DNA of 64,000 nt from Pseudomonas sp. MM211 (GCF_020386635.1 NZ_CP081942.1:744001-808000); one strand, 5' to 3'; positions 35,316-45,951 are shown, counted from the stretch's first letter. Notes: generated by a model from the sequence alone, not told the origin. Made by a program: numbers and translations.

Positions 35316-36671
35316 TTGTCCAATTCACTTGCCCGCCATCTCGCCGGCCTGCTGCTAGCCTGCGCCTTGCCCCTGGCAGCCCAGGCCGCGGCGCCACAAC
35401 CGACCCATGAATTCACCCTCGACAATGGCCTCAAGGTCATCGTCCGCGAGGATCACCGCGCCCCGGTGGTGGTGTCCCAGCTCTGGTACAAAGTGGGCTC
35501 AAGCTACGAGACCGCTGGCCAGACAGGGCTGTCCCACGCCTTGGAACACATGATGTTCAAGGGCAGCCGCAAGCTCGGCCCGGGTGAAGCCTCCCGTGTG
35601 CTGCGCGACCTGGGCGCCGAAGAGAACGCCTTCACCAGCGACGACTACACCGCTTACTACCAAGTGCTGGCCAGTGATCGCCTGGGCGTCGCCTTCGAAC
35701 TGGAAGCGGATCGCCTGGCCAGCCTGCGCCTGCCGGCCGACGAGTTCTCCCGCGAGATCGAGGTGATCAAGGAAGAGCGCCGCCTGCGCACCGACGACAA
35801 ACCATCGGGCCTGGCCTTCGAGCGCTTCAAGGCCATGGCCTACCCGGCCAGCGGCTACAGCATCCCGACCATCGGCTGGATGGCCGACCTTGATCGCATG
35901 ACCGTGGACGAACTGCGCCACTGGTACCAGACCTGGTACGCGCCCAACAACGCCACCCTGGTGGTGGTCGGCGACGTGACCCCGGACGCGGTGAAGACCC
36001 TCGCGCAGCGCTACTTCGGCGCGATCCCCAAGCGTGAGATACCCGCTGCCAAGATTCCTCTGGAACTGCCGGCGCCGGGCGAGCGACGCATCACCCTGCA
36101 CCTCAAGACCCAGCTACCAAGCCTGATGATGGGCTTCAACGTACCCGGCCTGGCCACGACCAAGACGCCGCGCGAAGTGCATGCGCTGCGCCTGATCAGC
36201 GCCCTGCTCGACGGCGGCTACAGCGCGCGCCTGGCCACCCGCCTGGAGCGCGGCGAGGAATTGGTTTCCGGCGCCGGCGCCTGGTACAACGGCTACACCC
36301 GCGGCGACAGTCTGTTCATGATCTCAGCCACGCCCAACGTGCAAACCGGCAAGACCCTTGAGCAGACCGAAGCCGGCATCTGGCGCGAGCTGCAGGATCT
36401 GCAGAAGAACCCGCCGTCGGCCGAAGAGTTGGCCCGCGTGCGTGCTCAGCTGATCGCCGAACTGGTCTACGACCGCGACTCGATCACCAGCCAGGCCACC
36501 GCTATCGGCCAGCTGGAAACCGTTGGCCTGTCCTGGCAATTGATCGACAAGGAACTGGCCGAATTGGAAGCCGTGACCCCGGCCGATATCCAGAACGCCG
36601 CCAAGACCTACTTCACCCGCGACCGCCTCAGCGTCGCCCATGTACTGCCCGAGGAGAAGCGCGATGAGTAA
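35316..36671 (+). CDS. M16-family zinc peptidase, catalytic subunit
   Basis: 451 residues: a signal peptide (SLARHLAGLLLACALPLAAQA) and two M16 domains. The inverted zinc motif HxxEH is HALEH, with the downstream Glu in the EENAFTSDDYTAYY/ELEADR region. The TTG at 35316 follows GAGGAGAGAGG and begins the signal peptide directly; the frame upstream to 35094 overlaps the ftsY promoter region. It probably acts in the periplasm, paired with the adjacent M16 protein whose start overlaps its end by eight bases. In P. aeruginosa the same pair flanks ftsY. Confidence 0.9.
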   Translation: MSNSLARHLAGLLLACALPLAAQAAAPQPTHEFTLDNGLKVIVREDHRAPVVVSQLWYKVGSSYETAGQTGLSHALEHMMFKGSRKLGPGEASRVLRDLGAEENAFTSDDYTAYYQVLASDRLGVAFELEADRLASLRLPADEFSREIEVIKEERRLRTDDKPSGLAFERFKAMAYPASGYSIPTIGWMADLDRMTVDELRHWYQTWYAPNNATLVVVGDVTPDAVKTLAQRYFGAIPKREIPAAKIPLELPAPGERRITLHLKTQLPSLMMGFNVPGLATTKTPREVHALRLISALLDGGYSARLATRLERGEELVSGAGAWYNGYTRGDSLFMISATPNVQTGKTLEQTEAGIWRELQDLQKNPPSAEELARVRAQLIAELVYDRDSITSQATAIGQLETVGLSWQLIDKELAELEAVTPADIQNAAKTYFTRDRLSVAHVLPEEKRDE

Positions 36672-38154
36672 GCGTAACGGCCCGCGCTACGCCCTGCTGG
36701 GGCTGTTCCTGATCGCCCTGCTGGTGGCCCTGACCTTCACCGTGCAGCGCGCCCCTGACGCCGCACCGGCCACCGCCGACGCGCCAAAGAGCGATGACAC
36801 CCAGCTGCAATCTCTGGCTGAGCTGGATGGCAAGGCGCCCGAGCGGCGCAAGCTCGACATCCAGAGCTGGCAGACCGCCGAAGGCGCCAAGGTGCTGTTC
36901 GTGGAAGCCCGCGAGCTGCCGATGTTCGACCTGCGCCTAACCTATGCCGCTGGCAGCAGCCAGGATGGTGACGTGCAGGGCCTGGCCATGCTGACCAACG
37001 CCATGCTCAACGAAGGCGTACCCGGCAAGGACGTCGGTGCCATTGCAGCGGGCTTCGAAAGCCTCGGCGCCGAGTTCGGCAATGGCGCCTACCGCGACAT
37101 GGCCGTGACCAGTCTGCGCAGCCTCAGCGATGCAGAGCAGCGCCAGCCGGCTCTGCAGCTGTTCGAGCAAGTGATCGGCCAGCCGACCTTCCCCGCCGAC
37201 TCCCTGGCGCGGATCAAGAACCAGGTGCTCGCCGGTTTCGAATTCCAGAAGCAGAACCCGGGCAAACTGGCCAGCCTTGAGCTGTTCGAGCGCCTCTACG
37301 GTAACCATCCGTACGGCCACCCCAGCGAAGGCAACCCAAGCTCGGTTCCCGGCATCAGCCGCGAACAGCTGCAAGCGTTCCATGCCAAGGCCTATGCCGC
37401 TGGCAACGCGGTGATCGCCGTAGTCGGCGACCTGTCCCGCGAGGAAGCCGAAGCCATGGCTGCGGAAGTCTCCGCGGCACTGCCCCAGGGCCCGGCGCTG
37501 GCAAAGACCGTCGCTCCCGAGGAGCCGAAAGCCGGCCTGAGCCACATCGACTTTCCGTCCAACCAGACCCACCTGCTGATCGCCCAGCTCGGTATCGACC
37601 GTCTTGATCCGGATTACGCCGCGCTGTACCTGGGCAATCAGGTGTTCGGCGGCGGTGGTTTCGGTACCCGACTGATGACCGAGGTGCGCGAGAAGCGCGG
37701 CCTGACCTACGGCGTCTACTCCGGCTTCAGTGCCATGCAGGCCCGTGGGCCGTTCATGATCAACCTGCAGACCCGTGCCGAGCTCAGCGATGGCACCCTG
37801 CAACTGGTCAAGGATCTGCTGGGTGACTTCATCGCCAACGGCCCGACCCAGGAAGAGTTGGACGCCGCCAAGCGCGAGACGGCCGGCAGCTTTCCGCTGT
37901 CCACCGCAAGCAACGCCGCCATCGTCGGCCAGCTCGGTGCCATCGGTTTCTACGACCTGCCATTGACCTATCTGGAAGACTTCATGGCTCAGGTGCAGGC
38001 GCTCAGCGTCGAGCAGGTGAAAACCGCCATGGCCAAGCATCTCGACCCTGAGGCGCTGGTGATTGTCACGGCCGGGCCTAAGGTCGAGCAGAAAGAGCTG
38101 CCACCACCCACTGACAAACCCGCCGAATTACCGACTGGCGTCCCGGAGCACTGA
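36664..38154 (+). CDS. M16-family peptidase-like protein, non-catalytic partner
   Basis: 496 residues: an N-terminal membrane anchor/signal (YALLGLFLIALLVALTFTV) and two M16 domains. The place of HxxEH reads AMLTNAMLNEG, so zinc ligands are absent. The conserved Arg/Tyr pair of the partner subunit is kept (EVREKRGLTYGVYSG). This fits an M16B heterodimer where one subunit supplies zinc and the other supplies substrate contacts. Start ATG at 36664, overlapping the catalytic gene; rsmD follows with a TGATG overlap. Confidence 0.9.
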   Translation: MSKRNGPRYALLGLFLIALLVALTFTVQRAPDAAPATADAPKSDDTQLQSLAELDGKAPERRKLDIQSWQTAEGAKVLFVEARELPMFDLRLTYAAGSSQDGDVQGLAMLTNAMLNEGVPGKDVGAIAAGFESLGAEFGNGAYRDMAVTSLRSLSDAEQRQPALQLFEQVIGQPTFPADSLARIKNQVLAGFEFQKQNPGKLASLELFERLYGNHPYGHPSEGNPSSVPGISREQLQAFHAKAYAAGNAVIAVVGDLSREEAEAMAAEVSAALPQGPALAKTVAPEEPKAGLSHIDFPSNQTHLLIAQLGIDRLDPDYAALYLGNQVFGGGGFGTRLMTEVREKRGLTYGVYSGFSAMQARGPFMINLQTRAELSDGTLQLVKDLLGDFIANGPTQEELDAAKRETAGSFPLSTASNAAIVGQLGAIGFYDLPLTYLEDFMAQVQALSVEQVKTAMAKHLDPEALVIVTAGPKVEQKELPPPTDKPAELPTGVPEH

Positions 38155-38756
38155 TGGCCAGACGACCCACTTCCGCCAAGCCCCCCGCCGCCCATGGTGG
38201 CGACGGGCAACTGCGCATCATCGCCGGCCAATGGCGCAGCCGGCAGTTCGGCTTTCCCATGGCGCATGGCTTGCGCCCAACACCCAACCGCGTGCGGGAA
38301 ACCCTGTTCAACTGGCTGGCGCCCTACGTCGAAGCGGCCAAGGTGCTCGACCTGTTCGCCGGCAGCGGTGCGCTGTTTCTCGAAGCGCTATCGCGGGGAG
38401 CTGGCAGCGCGCTAGCGCTGGATCTCAACCCGGCGGCGGTGAACAGCCTGCGCGGTCACCTGGCGACCCTGCGCTGCGACAACGGCCAGGTACTGCAGAG
38501 CGATGCCATCGCCTACCTGCAGACACAGCCCGCAACGCCCTTCGATCTGGTGTTTCTCGACCCGCCGTTCAGCCAGGATCTACTCCTGCCGGCCTGCGAG
38601 CTGCTCGAACAGCGCGGCTGGCTGGCCAATAACGCCTGGGTCTATACCGAAAGCGAGCAGCCACCGTCGAGCCTGGGCATGCCCGGTAACTGGCGCCTGC
38701 ACCGCGAACAGAAAGCCGGCCAGGTGCACTACGCGCTGTGGCAGAGAAGCGCATAA
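38154..38756 (+). CDS. rsmD: RsmD, 16S rRNA (guanine-966-N2)-methyltransferase
   Basis: 200 residues. SAM-binding VLDLFAGSGALFLEALSRG and the catalytic FLDPPF motif, preceded by RIIAGQWRSRQFGFP and LRPTPNRVRETLFNWL typical of RsmD. It modifies G966 in helix 31 of 16S rRNA. The ATG overlaps the stop of the preceding M16 gene (TGATG), implying coupling. Confidence 0.94.
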   Translation: MARRPTSAKPPAAHGGDGQLRIIAGQWRSRQFGFPMAHGLRPTPNRVRETLFNWLAPYVEAAKVLDLFAGSGALFLEALSRGAGSALALDLNPAAVNSLRGHLATLRCDNGQVLQSDAIAYLQTQPATPFDLVFLDPPFSQDLLLPACELLEQRGWLANNAWVYTESEQPPSSLGMPGNWRLHREQKAGQVHYALWQRSA

Positions 38757-38783
38757 CCTGCGACGACACCCTTGAGGGCTGTA

Positions 38784-39785
38784 ATGGCCAATGACTTCTC
38801 CCCCGCCTGGTGGTTACCTGGCCCTCATCTGCAAACCTTGTGGGGCTCGTTGGGTCGACGAGCCCCCACCCTGCAGCGCCAACGCGAGCGCCTGTGGCTG
38901 GAAGACGGTGACTTCCTCGACCTTGACTGGCACGGCCCTCACGACGCCCACGCACCTCTGGTGCTGGTGCTGCATGGCCTGACCGGCTCATCGAGCTCCC
39001 ATTACGTACTCGGCCTCCAGCGACAGCTGGCAACCCAGGGATGGGCCAGCGTGGCGCTCAACTGGCGTGGCTGCTCGGGCGAGCCCAACCTGCTGCCGCG
39101 CGGCTATCACTCCGGCGCCAGCGAAGACCTTGCCGAAACCATTCGACACCTGCGCGCCAAACGGCCCATGGCGCCGCTCTATGCGGTGGGCTATTCGCTG
39201 GGTGGCAATGTACTGCTCAAGTACCTCGGCGAGAGCGGCGCTGAAAGCGACCTGCAGGGCGCTGCGGCGGTGTCGGTACCGTTTCGCCTCGATCAGTGTG
39301 CAGACCGCATCGGCGTGGGTTTCTCGCGGGTGTACCAGGCCCACTTCATGCGCGCCATGGTCGCTTACGTGAAAGACAAACAGCGCCTGTTCGCCCACCA
39401 GGGCCAGGCAGACCGTCTGTCGATCCTGGAAAAACTCGGCCCGCTGGACGGCATGCGTACCTTCTGGGATTTCGACGGCCGCATCACCGCGCCGCTGCAC
39501 GGCTTCGAAAACGCCGACGACTACTACCGTCGTTCCTCGAGCCGCTATTACCTGGGGCGCATCCAGACGCCGACACTGCTGATCCAGTCCAGCGACGACC
39601 CGTTCGTGTATCCGCACAGCCTGCCCGAGGCCGATGAGCTGGCACCCTGCATCACCTTCGAACTGCACGCCAAAGGCGGTCACGTCGGCTTCGTCGACGG
39701 CACGGCGCGCCAGCCAGGCTATTACCTGGAAAGACGCATCCCCGCCTGGCTGCTGGCCAGCGCACGAGGCACACCGAAACCGTGA
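38784..39785 (+). CDS. alpha/beta hydrolase, YheT-like
   Basis: 333 residues. AWWLPGPHLQTLWGSL at the N-terminus is the YheT/ABHD1-3 hallmark; the nucleophile elbow is GYSLGGN (Ser), with an acid in SSDDPFV and His in KGGHVGF. The family comprises esterases of uncertain substrate, probably lipid-like. ATG at 38784 follows GAGGG; the TTG at 38772 is an unneeded extension. Confidence 0.87.
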   Translation: MANDFSPAWWLPGPHLQTLWGSLGRRAPTLQRQRERLWLEDGDFLDLDWHGPHDAHAPLVLVLHGLTGSSSSHYVLGLQRQLATQGWASVALNWRGCSGEPNLLPRGYHSGASEDLAETIRHLRAKRPMAPLYAVGYSLGGNVLLKYLGESGAESDLQGAAAVSVPFRLDQCADRIGVGFSRVYQAHFMRAMVAYVKDKQRLFAHQGQADRLSILEKLGPLDGMRTFWDFDGRITAPLHGFENADDYYRRSSSRYYLGRIQTPTLLIQSSDDPFVYPHSLPEADELAPCITFELHAKGGHVGFVDGTARQPGYYLERRIPAWLLASARGTPKP

Positions 39786-39899
39786 TGCGAACCTGTCGAC
39801 TCGAAACACCGTACTGATGAACCGAGACGATACGCGCCTGGCCACGCACGCACCTGCCACAATCGCCGCGTAGCGATTCAATTCTTCAAGGAGTCATGA

Positions 39900-41330
39900 A
39901 TGGTCGCGGAAATAGGCATCCTGCAACACGCTGAGCGAGACATAGCCGTGCTGCAACAGCGCTTTCAGACCCAGCGCGAGGCCTTCATGGCCAACCCGAT
40001 GCCCTCAGCCGACCAACGTATCGCCTGGCTCGACAATCTCAAGGCACGCTTGCTTAGCGATCAGGATGAGCTGATTCGCTGCATCAGCGAGGACTTCGGC
40101 AATCGCAGCGCCGATGAAACCCTGCTCGCCGAAATGCTGCCCACCGTGCACGGCATCCGCTATACACGCAAACGCCTGCGCCGCTGGATGAAGCCTTCGC
40201 GGCGGCGTGTCGGTCTGCCCTTCATGCCGGCCTCGGCACGGGTGATCTATCAGCCGCTGGGGGTGGTCGGCATCATCGTGCCGTGGAACTACCCGCTGTT
40301 TCTCGCCATCGCCCCGCTGGTCGGCGCCCTAGCCGCTGGCAATCGGGTGATGCTCAAGCTCAGCGAGGCCACGCCGCAGACCTCACAGCGCCTCAAGGAC
40401 ATGCTGGCGGGTATCTTCCCGGAAGACCTGGTCAGCGTGGTACTCGGCGAAGCCGATGTCGGCATGGCCTTCGCGAAGCTGCCCTTCGATCATCTGCTGT
40501 TCACCGGCGCCACCAGCATCGGCCGCCACGTGATGCGCGCCGCAGCCGAGAACCTGACGCCGGTTACCCTGGAACTGGGCGGCAAATCACCCGCCATCGT
40601 CTCCGCCGACGTGCCGCTGGAACACGCCGCCGAACGCATCGCCTTCGGCAAGACCCTGAACGCCGGCCAGACCTGCGTAGCCCCCGACTACGTGCTGATA
40701 CCGCGCCAGCGGGTGGATGGCTTCGTCGATGCCTATCGCAGCGCAGTGCAGCGTTTCTATCCACAGCTCGAGGGCAACCCGGACTACACCAGCATCATCA
40801 ACGCGCGTCAGCAGCAGCGCCTGCTCGGTTATCTGGCCGACGCCCGGGACAAGGGCGCGATGGTAATTCCTCTGGCCGCCGAGTGCGCGGACCGGCGCAT
40901 GCCCCATAGCCTGCTGTTGAATGTCGACGACAGCATGCTAGTGATGCAGGACGAAATCTTCGGCCCGCTGCTACCGATCGTGCCCTATGACCGGCTCGAC
41001 GATGCGCTAGCCTACATCGCCGCGCGCCCACGGCCGCTGGCCCTGTACTACTTCGGCTACGACCGCCGCGAGCAGCAACACGTGCTGCACCACAGTCACT
41101 CCGGTGGCGTATGCCTGAACGACACCCTGCTGCACGTCGCTCAGGACGATATGCCATTCGGCGGCGTCGGCGCCTCGGGCATGGGCCACTATCACGGCCA
41201 CGAAGGCTTTCTCACCTTCAGCAAGGCCAAAGGCGTGCTCATCAAGCAGCGTTTCAACCCCGCCAGGCTGATCTACCCGCCCTATGGCAAGGCGCTGCAG
41301 AAGCTGGTCTACAAGCTGTTCATCCGCTGA
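39900..41330 (+). CDS. aldehyde dehydrogenase, coniferyl-aldehyde dehydrogenase type
   Basis: 476 residues. NAD(P)+-dependent aldehyde dehydrogenase with VIVPWNYPLFLAIAPL, the catalytic Glu in TLELGGKSP and Cys in NAGQTCVAPDYVL. The short length and the hydrophobic/basic tail (QKLVYKLFIR) match the class-3-like coniferyl aldehyde dehydrogenase/fatty aldehyde dehydrogenase group, so membrane association is plausible. AAGGAG lies 6 bp before the ATG. The true substrate is not deducible. Confidence 0.87.
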   Translation: MVAEIGILQHAERDIAVLQQRFQTQREAFMANPMPSADQRIAWLDNLKARLLSDQDELIRCISEDFGNRSADETLLAEMLPTVHGIRYTRKRLRRWMKPSRRRVGLPFMPASARVIYQPLGVVGIIVPWNYPLFLAIAPLVGALAAGNRVMLKLSEATPQTSQRLKDMLAGIFPEDLVSVVLGEADVGMAFAKLPFDHLLFTGATSIGRHVMRAAAENLTPVTLELGGKSPAIVSADVPLEHAAERIAFGKTLNAGQTCVAPDYVLIPRQRVDGFVDAYRSAVQRFYPQLEGNPDYTSIINARQQQRLLGYLADARDKGAMVIPLAAECADRRMPHSLLLNVDDSMLVMQDEIFGPLLPIVPYDRLDDALAYIAARPRPLALYYFGYDRREQQHVLHHSHSGGVCLNDTLLHVAQDDMPFGGVGASGMGHYHGHEGFLTFSKAKGVLIKQRFNPARLIYPPYGKALQKLVYKLFIR

Positions 41331-41346
41331 ACTGCGGCGCGATTAA

Positions 41347-41928
<582 letters not shown>

Positions 41929-42041
41929 TCCAGAGAGCAGCGCGCGGACAATCCCACACGCTGCGCAGGGGCGTCACTCCGTACGGCACCCGAGCGTGCG
42001 CTGGCGACGACAATCCGGCACAATCCTGCATTCCTGTTTGA

Positions 42042-42332
<291 letters not shown>

Positions 42333-42334
42333 GG

Positions 42335-44026
42335 GTGGGCCGTTCTGGCCACAGCCGTAACGCTATCTCGGCGCTTTTCGGTGCGCTGCTCCTGCTCTGC
42401 AGCCTCGGCCTGCAGGCCGGCGAACAGTCTGGGCGCAGTGCCATCGCTACCGCACATCCCGCCGCCACCGTAGCTGGCAAGGAAACCCTGGCGCTGGGCG
42501 GCAACGCCTTTGACGCCGCCGTTGCCGTCAGTGCCGCCCTTGCTGTGGTCGAACCCTACGGGTCAGGGCTCGGCGGCGGCGGTTTCTTCCTGCTGCGCAA
42601 CGCCGACGCCCGCTACGACTTTCTCGATGCCCGCGAACGCGCGCCTGGCGCTGCCCATGCCGACCTCTATCGACGTGACGGGCAGGTGCAGGCGGCGCTG
42701 TCCCGCGATGGCGCCCTCGCGGCAGCCATTCCCGGGCTGCCTGCGGCGCTGGTCGAATTGGCCGAGCGACACGGTCGCCTGCCGTTGCGCGACAGCCTGG
42801 CCCCAGCCATCCGCCTCGCTCGCGAAGGCTTTCCGGTCGACCGCGTGTACCGCGAACGTGCCGAGATGCGCCTGGCGGCCATGCGCGATGATGCAGAAAC
42901 CGCGCGGCTGTTCCTGAGCGACGGCGCGGTGCCCGCAGAGGGCACGCTGCTGCGCCAGCCGGAGCTGGCCGACACCCTGCTGGCGCTTGCGCGCGAAGGC
43001 CGCAATGGCTTCTATGCCGGGCCGGTGAGCGAGCGGCTGGTGGCCGGCGTGCGCGCTGCGGGCGGGATCTGGACGCTGCAAGACCTGGCCGACTACCGAA
43101 CCGTACAGCGTCAGCCCATTCGCGTGCCGCTGGCCGAAAATCGCGAGCTGATCAGCGCACCGCCACCCTCGGCCGGCGGCCTGGCCCTGGCCCAGAGCCT
43201 GCTGATTCTGCAGCGCCTGCCCTGGCGCGAGGCAGAACCGGTACAGCGCAGCCATCTGGTAGTGGAAACCCTGCGCCGCGTCTACCGTGACCGCGGCCTG
43301 CTGGGCGACCCGGATTTCGTCGACAGCCCTACCGCCAGCCTGCTCAACCCGGACTACCTGCAACGCCTGAGCGACAGCATCGACCCGCAGCGTGCCACGC
43401 CGAGCAGCGAACTGCCGCCCGCCGGTACCTGGAAGGAAGGCGACCACACCACCCACTTCACCGTACTGGACGCCAGCGGTAACGCGGTAAGCGCCACCCT
43501 GTCGATCAACCTGCCATTCGGCGCCGCCTTCACCGTGCCCGGCACCGGTGTGCTGCTCAACGATGAAATGGACGACTTCGCCGCTGATCTGGCTGGCGCC
43601 AATGCCTACGGTCTGGCCGGCAGCCACGCCAATGCCATCGCCGCCGGCAAACGGCCGCTGTCGAGCATGAGCCCAACCTTCGTGGAAAGCCCCAGCGAAT
43701 TCACCAGTTTCGGCACGCCAGGCGGCAGCCGTATTCCCAGTATGGTGCTGCTGTCGATCCTCGAGTACCTCGATGGCCAGCCCATCGAGCGCTGGCCGGC
43801 GGTACCGCGCTATCACCACCAGTACCTGCCTGACGTCATCGAACACGAACCGCAGACTTTCAGCGCCGCGCAGATCGCCGACCTGCAGGCTCGCGGCTAC
43901 AGCCTGAAGGCGCTGGAGCGGACATACGGCAACCAGCAGGTGCTGCGCTGGAACAAGACCACCGGGGCGGTGGAGGCGGCCAGCGATCCACGCGGGGTTG
44001 GCAACAGCGACGTGCAACCACGCTGA
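42335..44026 (+). CDS. ggt: gamma-glutamyltransferase (periplasmic, autoprocessed)
   Basis: About 563 residues from the GTG at 42335, two bases after the ferredoxin stop; the signal peptide is ISALFGALLLLCSLGLQAGEQ. The self-cleavage site and catalytic nucleophile are in DHTTHFTVLDASGNAV (first Thr of the TTH). Substrate-binding PLSSMSPTF and FGTPGGSRIPSM are present. It cleaves gamma-glutamyl bonds, for example of glutathione, in the periplasm. The frame continues upstream through the ferredoxin gene, so GTG 42335 is inferred from position and signal. Confidence 0.9.
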   Translation: MGRSGHSRNAISALFGALLLLCSLGLQAGEQSGRSAIATAHPAATVAGKETLALGGNAFDAAVAVSAALAVVEPYGSGLGGGGFFLLRNADARYDFLDARERAPGAAHADLYRRDGQVQAALSRDGALAAAIPGLPAALVELAERHGRLPLRDSLAPAIRLAREGFPVDRVYRERAEMRLAAMRDDAETARLFLSDGAVPAEGTLLRQPELADTLLALAREGRNGFYAGPVSERLVAGVRAAGGIWTLQDLADYRTVQRQPIRVPLAENRELISAPPPSAGGLALAQSLLILQRLPWREAEPVQRSHLVVETLRRVYRDRGLLGDPDFVDSPTASLLNPDYLQRLSDSIDPQRATPSSELPPAGTWKEGDHTTHFTVLDASGNAVSATLSINLPFGAAFTVPGTGVLLNDEMDDFAADLAGANAYGLAGSHANAIAAGKRPLSSMSPTFVESPSEFTSFGTPGGSRIPSMVLLSILEYLDGQPIERWPAVPRYHHQYLPDVIEHEPQTFSAAQIADLQARGYSLKALERTYGNQQVLRWNKTTGAVEAASDPRGVGNSDVQPR

Positions 44027-44038
44027 CCGGCGCCCCTG

Positions 44039-45871
44039 TCACTCGGTGACAATGGACGACGCCTCCTGACTGCCCAATTGCCGAAGCTCGCGCAGCAAGG
44101 GCTGCTGCGCACCGATCATCAGGGCGTTGCGCAGGCTCTGGATGATCCGGCTGGCATAGCCCAGGTCGTTCATCAGCGAGCTGGTCTGCAGGCCATCGAG
44201 CAGGCCGCTGCGTACCTGCGCGAACAGACGCTGTCGAAAATCGCCATCGAAACGCGCCGCCTTGGCGTCCAGCGCATCCAGGTGTGCGCGCCAGGGTTCT
44301 TCGTCCAGCGTTGAACGTGCCAGCTCACGAACCTCGTGCAGCGCCGTGAGCAGATGCCCGCGCAGCGCCACGTAGGCATCCCGGGCTGCCGACGGCTCAG
44401 CCTCGAGGTAATAGCCGAGATTCTTCTGCAGGTGCTTGGCATCCTTCACCGCATCCACCAGTTGCAGTGCTGCTACCTGACAAGCAATCCAGAACTGTTG
44501 GTGCTGCTCGTCCAGCGGCTGCTCGAGACGCCCCATGAAACTCAGCAGATCGCCATACACGCCCTTGATATGGCGCTGGTACAGGGCCTCGGCATCGAAG
44601 TGGAAGCGTTCAGGCGGCGCCTGCAACAACGCCGGTTCGACGCGAGCCCTGGCCAACTGATCCACCGGCAGGTAGAGGGCGTGGCAGATTACCTCCAGAC
44701 TCAGGCGCCCGAGGTGACCGAGTTCCTGCACCACTGCACCAGCCGCCGCATCGGCGGAGTCCAGGGCACGCTCGTTCAGGTAACGCGCCTTGGTGCGTTC
44801 CGGCTCCTGGGTGGGATCCAACTCGGTGATCAGTACCTTGGGCTCCTGGCGATCCGGCAGCCAGCGCGTCAACCGCTTCGCCAACTGGCGCTGCCAAGGC
44901 CAGAAAAGCAGCACGCCCATGGCGTTGAACAGGGTATGGAACATGGCCAGCTGGATCAGCGGGTTGTCGCCCAGGCCGACGAGCCCGGCGATGGCATGCA
45001 CCAGCCAGGCCAGCGGGCCGAGCAGCACGAACGCCAGCACACCGGTCACTACGTTGAACAGCACGTGTGCCAGCGCCAGGCGCTGGCCGCTGCGGTTACC
45101 GCCAAGGGAGCCGACGAATGCGGTGGTAACGCTGCTGCCGATGTTCGAACCAATGGCGATGGCCAGGCTCTGGCTCAGCTCCAGCTGGCCCCCGGCTAGC
45201 GCGGCCAGGGTCAGCATCAGCGTGGCGTGGCTGGACTGCAGCACCACCGTCACCAGCAGGCCGATGGTCGCGAACAACAGGCTGCCAAGGATGCCCTGCA
45301 CCTGATAGGCGGTCAGATCCAGGCCGTCGCCGAAACTGGCGAAACCGTCCTTGATCTGATCAATACCAAGAAAGATGAACGCGATACCGAGCACGATACG
45401 CCCGGCAGCCTTGCTGCGCGGCCCCAGAAAACTCGCCAGCACGCCGAAAACCAGCAGTGGCAGGGCCAGCGGCGACAGGCTGAGGTTCTGCCCGGCCATA
45501 GCCAGCAACCAGATGCCGCTGGTGGCACCGAGGTTGGCACCAAACAGGATGGCGATGCCACCGGCCAGTTGAATCAGCCCGGTGCTGATAAAGGCGATGG
45601 TCAGCAGCGACACCAGGGTGCTGGACTGCAACAGGAAGGTGCCGCCCACCCCGAACAGCAGGCTCCTGAAAGGTGTCGACGTACTGCGCCCGAGCAACTG
45701 TTCGAGCTTGCTTCCGGCGAGCTGCCGCAGGCCCTCTTCCAGACACTGCATGCCGAACAGGAACAGTGCCAGACCGGCACAGAGCTGCGTCCAGGGCGCG
45801 CTGAACCAGAACAACAGGCCTAGCCCCAGTGCCACCAGCGGCAAAATGAACAGCATCGACCTATTGCCCAA
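44039..45871 (-). CDS. Na+/Pi cotransporter family protein with C-terminal PhoU-like domain
   Basis: About 610 residues. Two inverted Na/Pi-cotransport repeats with QSSTLVSLLTIAF and QSSHATLMLTLAAL (QSS motifs), about nine membrane spans, then a 220-residue cytoplasmic helical PhoU-like domain. Likely low-affinity sodium-driven phosphate transport or efflux, with the PhoU-like domain regulating it. The TTG at 45871 has AAAAGGAG six bases upstream, whereas the ATG at 45877 immediately abuts that site, so I prefer TTG; ATG at 45856 is a third option. Convergent with ggt. Confidence 0.87.
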   Translation of the reverse strand: MGNRSMLFILPLVALGLGLLFWFSAPWTQLCAGLALFLFGMQCLEEGLRQLAGSKLEQLLGRSTSTPFRSLLFGVGGTFLLQSSTLVSLLTIAFISTGLIQLAGGIAILFGANLGATSGIWLLAMAGQNLSLSPLALPLLVFGVLASFLGPRSKAAGRIVLGIAFIFLGIDQIKDGFASFGDGLDLTAYQVQGILGSLLFATIGLLVTVVLQSSHATLMLTLAALAGGQLELSQSLAIAIGSNIGSSVTTAFVGSLGGNRSGQRLALAHVLFNVVTGVLAFVLLGPLAWLVHAIAGLVGLGDNPLIQLAMFHTLFNAMGVLLFWPWQRQLAKRLTRWLPDRQEPKVLITELDPTQEPERTKARYLNERALDSADAAAGAVVQELGHLGRLSLEVICHALYLPVDQLARARVEPALLQAPPERFHFDAEALYQRHIKGVYGDLLSFMGRLEQPLDEQHQQFWIACQVAALQLVDAVKDAKHLQKNLGYYLEAEPSAARDAYVALRGHLLTALHEVRELARSTLDEEPWRAHLDALDAKAARFDGDFRQRLFAQVRSGLLDGLQTSSLMNDLGYASRIIQSLRNALMIGAQQPLLRELRQLGSQEASSIVTE

Positions 45872-45903
45872 TGGCATCTCCTTTTGCCTTCGTCCAAACG
45901 AAA

Positions 45904-45936
45904 ACGGCCCCTGACTCTTGCAGAGTAAGGGGCCGT
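45904..45936 (-). terminator. intrinsic terminator upstream of the Na/Pi gene
   Basis: On the minus strand ACGGCCCCT...AGGGGCCGT is an extended hairpin (inner pairs ACTCT/AGAGT) followed by TTTTCGTTT. It ends the transcript of the small hypothetical gene at 45952-46293. Confidence 0.9.
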
Positions 45937-45951
45937 CTGGCAACGCAGCGA

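Noticed and set aside
42563..44017. Minus-strand open frame of 484 codons opposite ggt
   Set aside because: Antisense shadow; the plus strand has the full gamma-glutamyltransferase with its catalytic motif.
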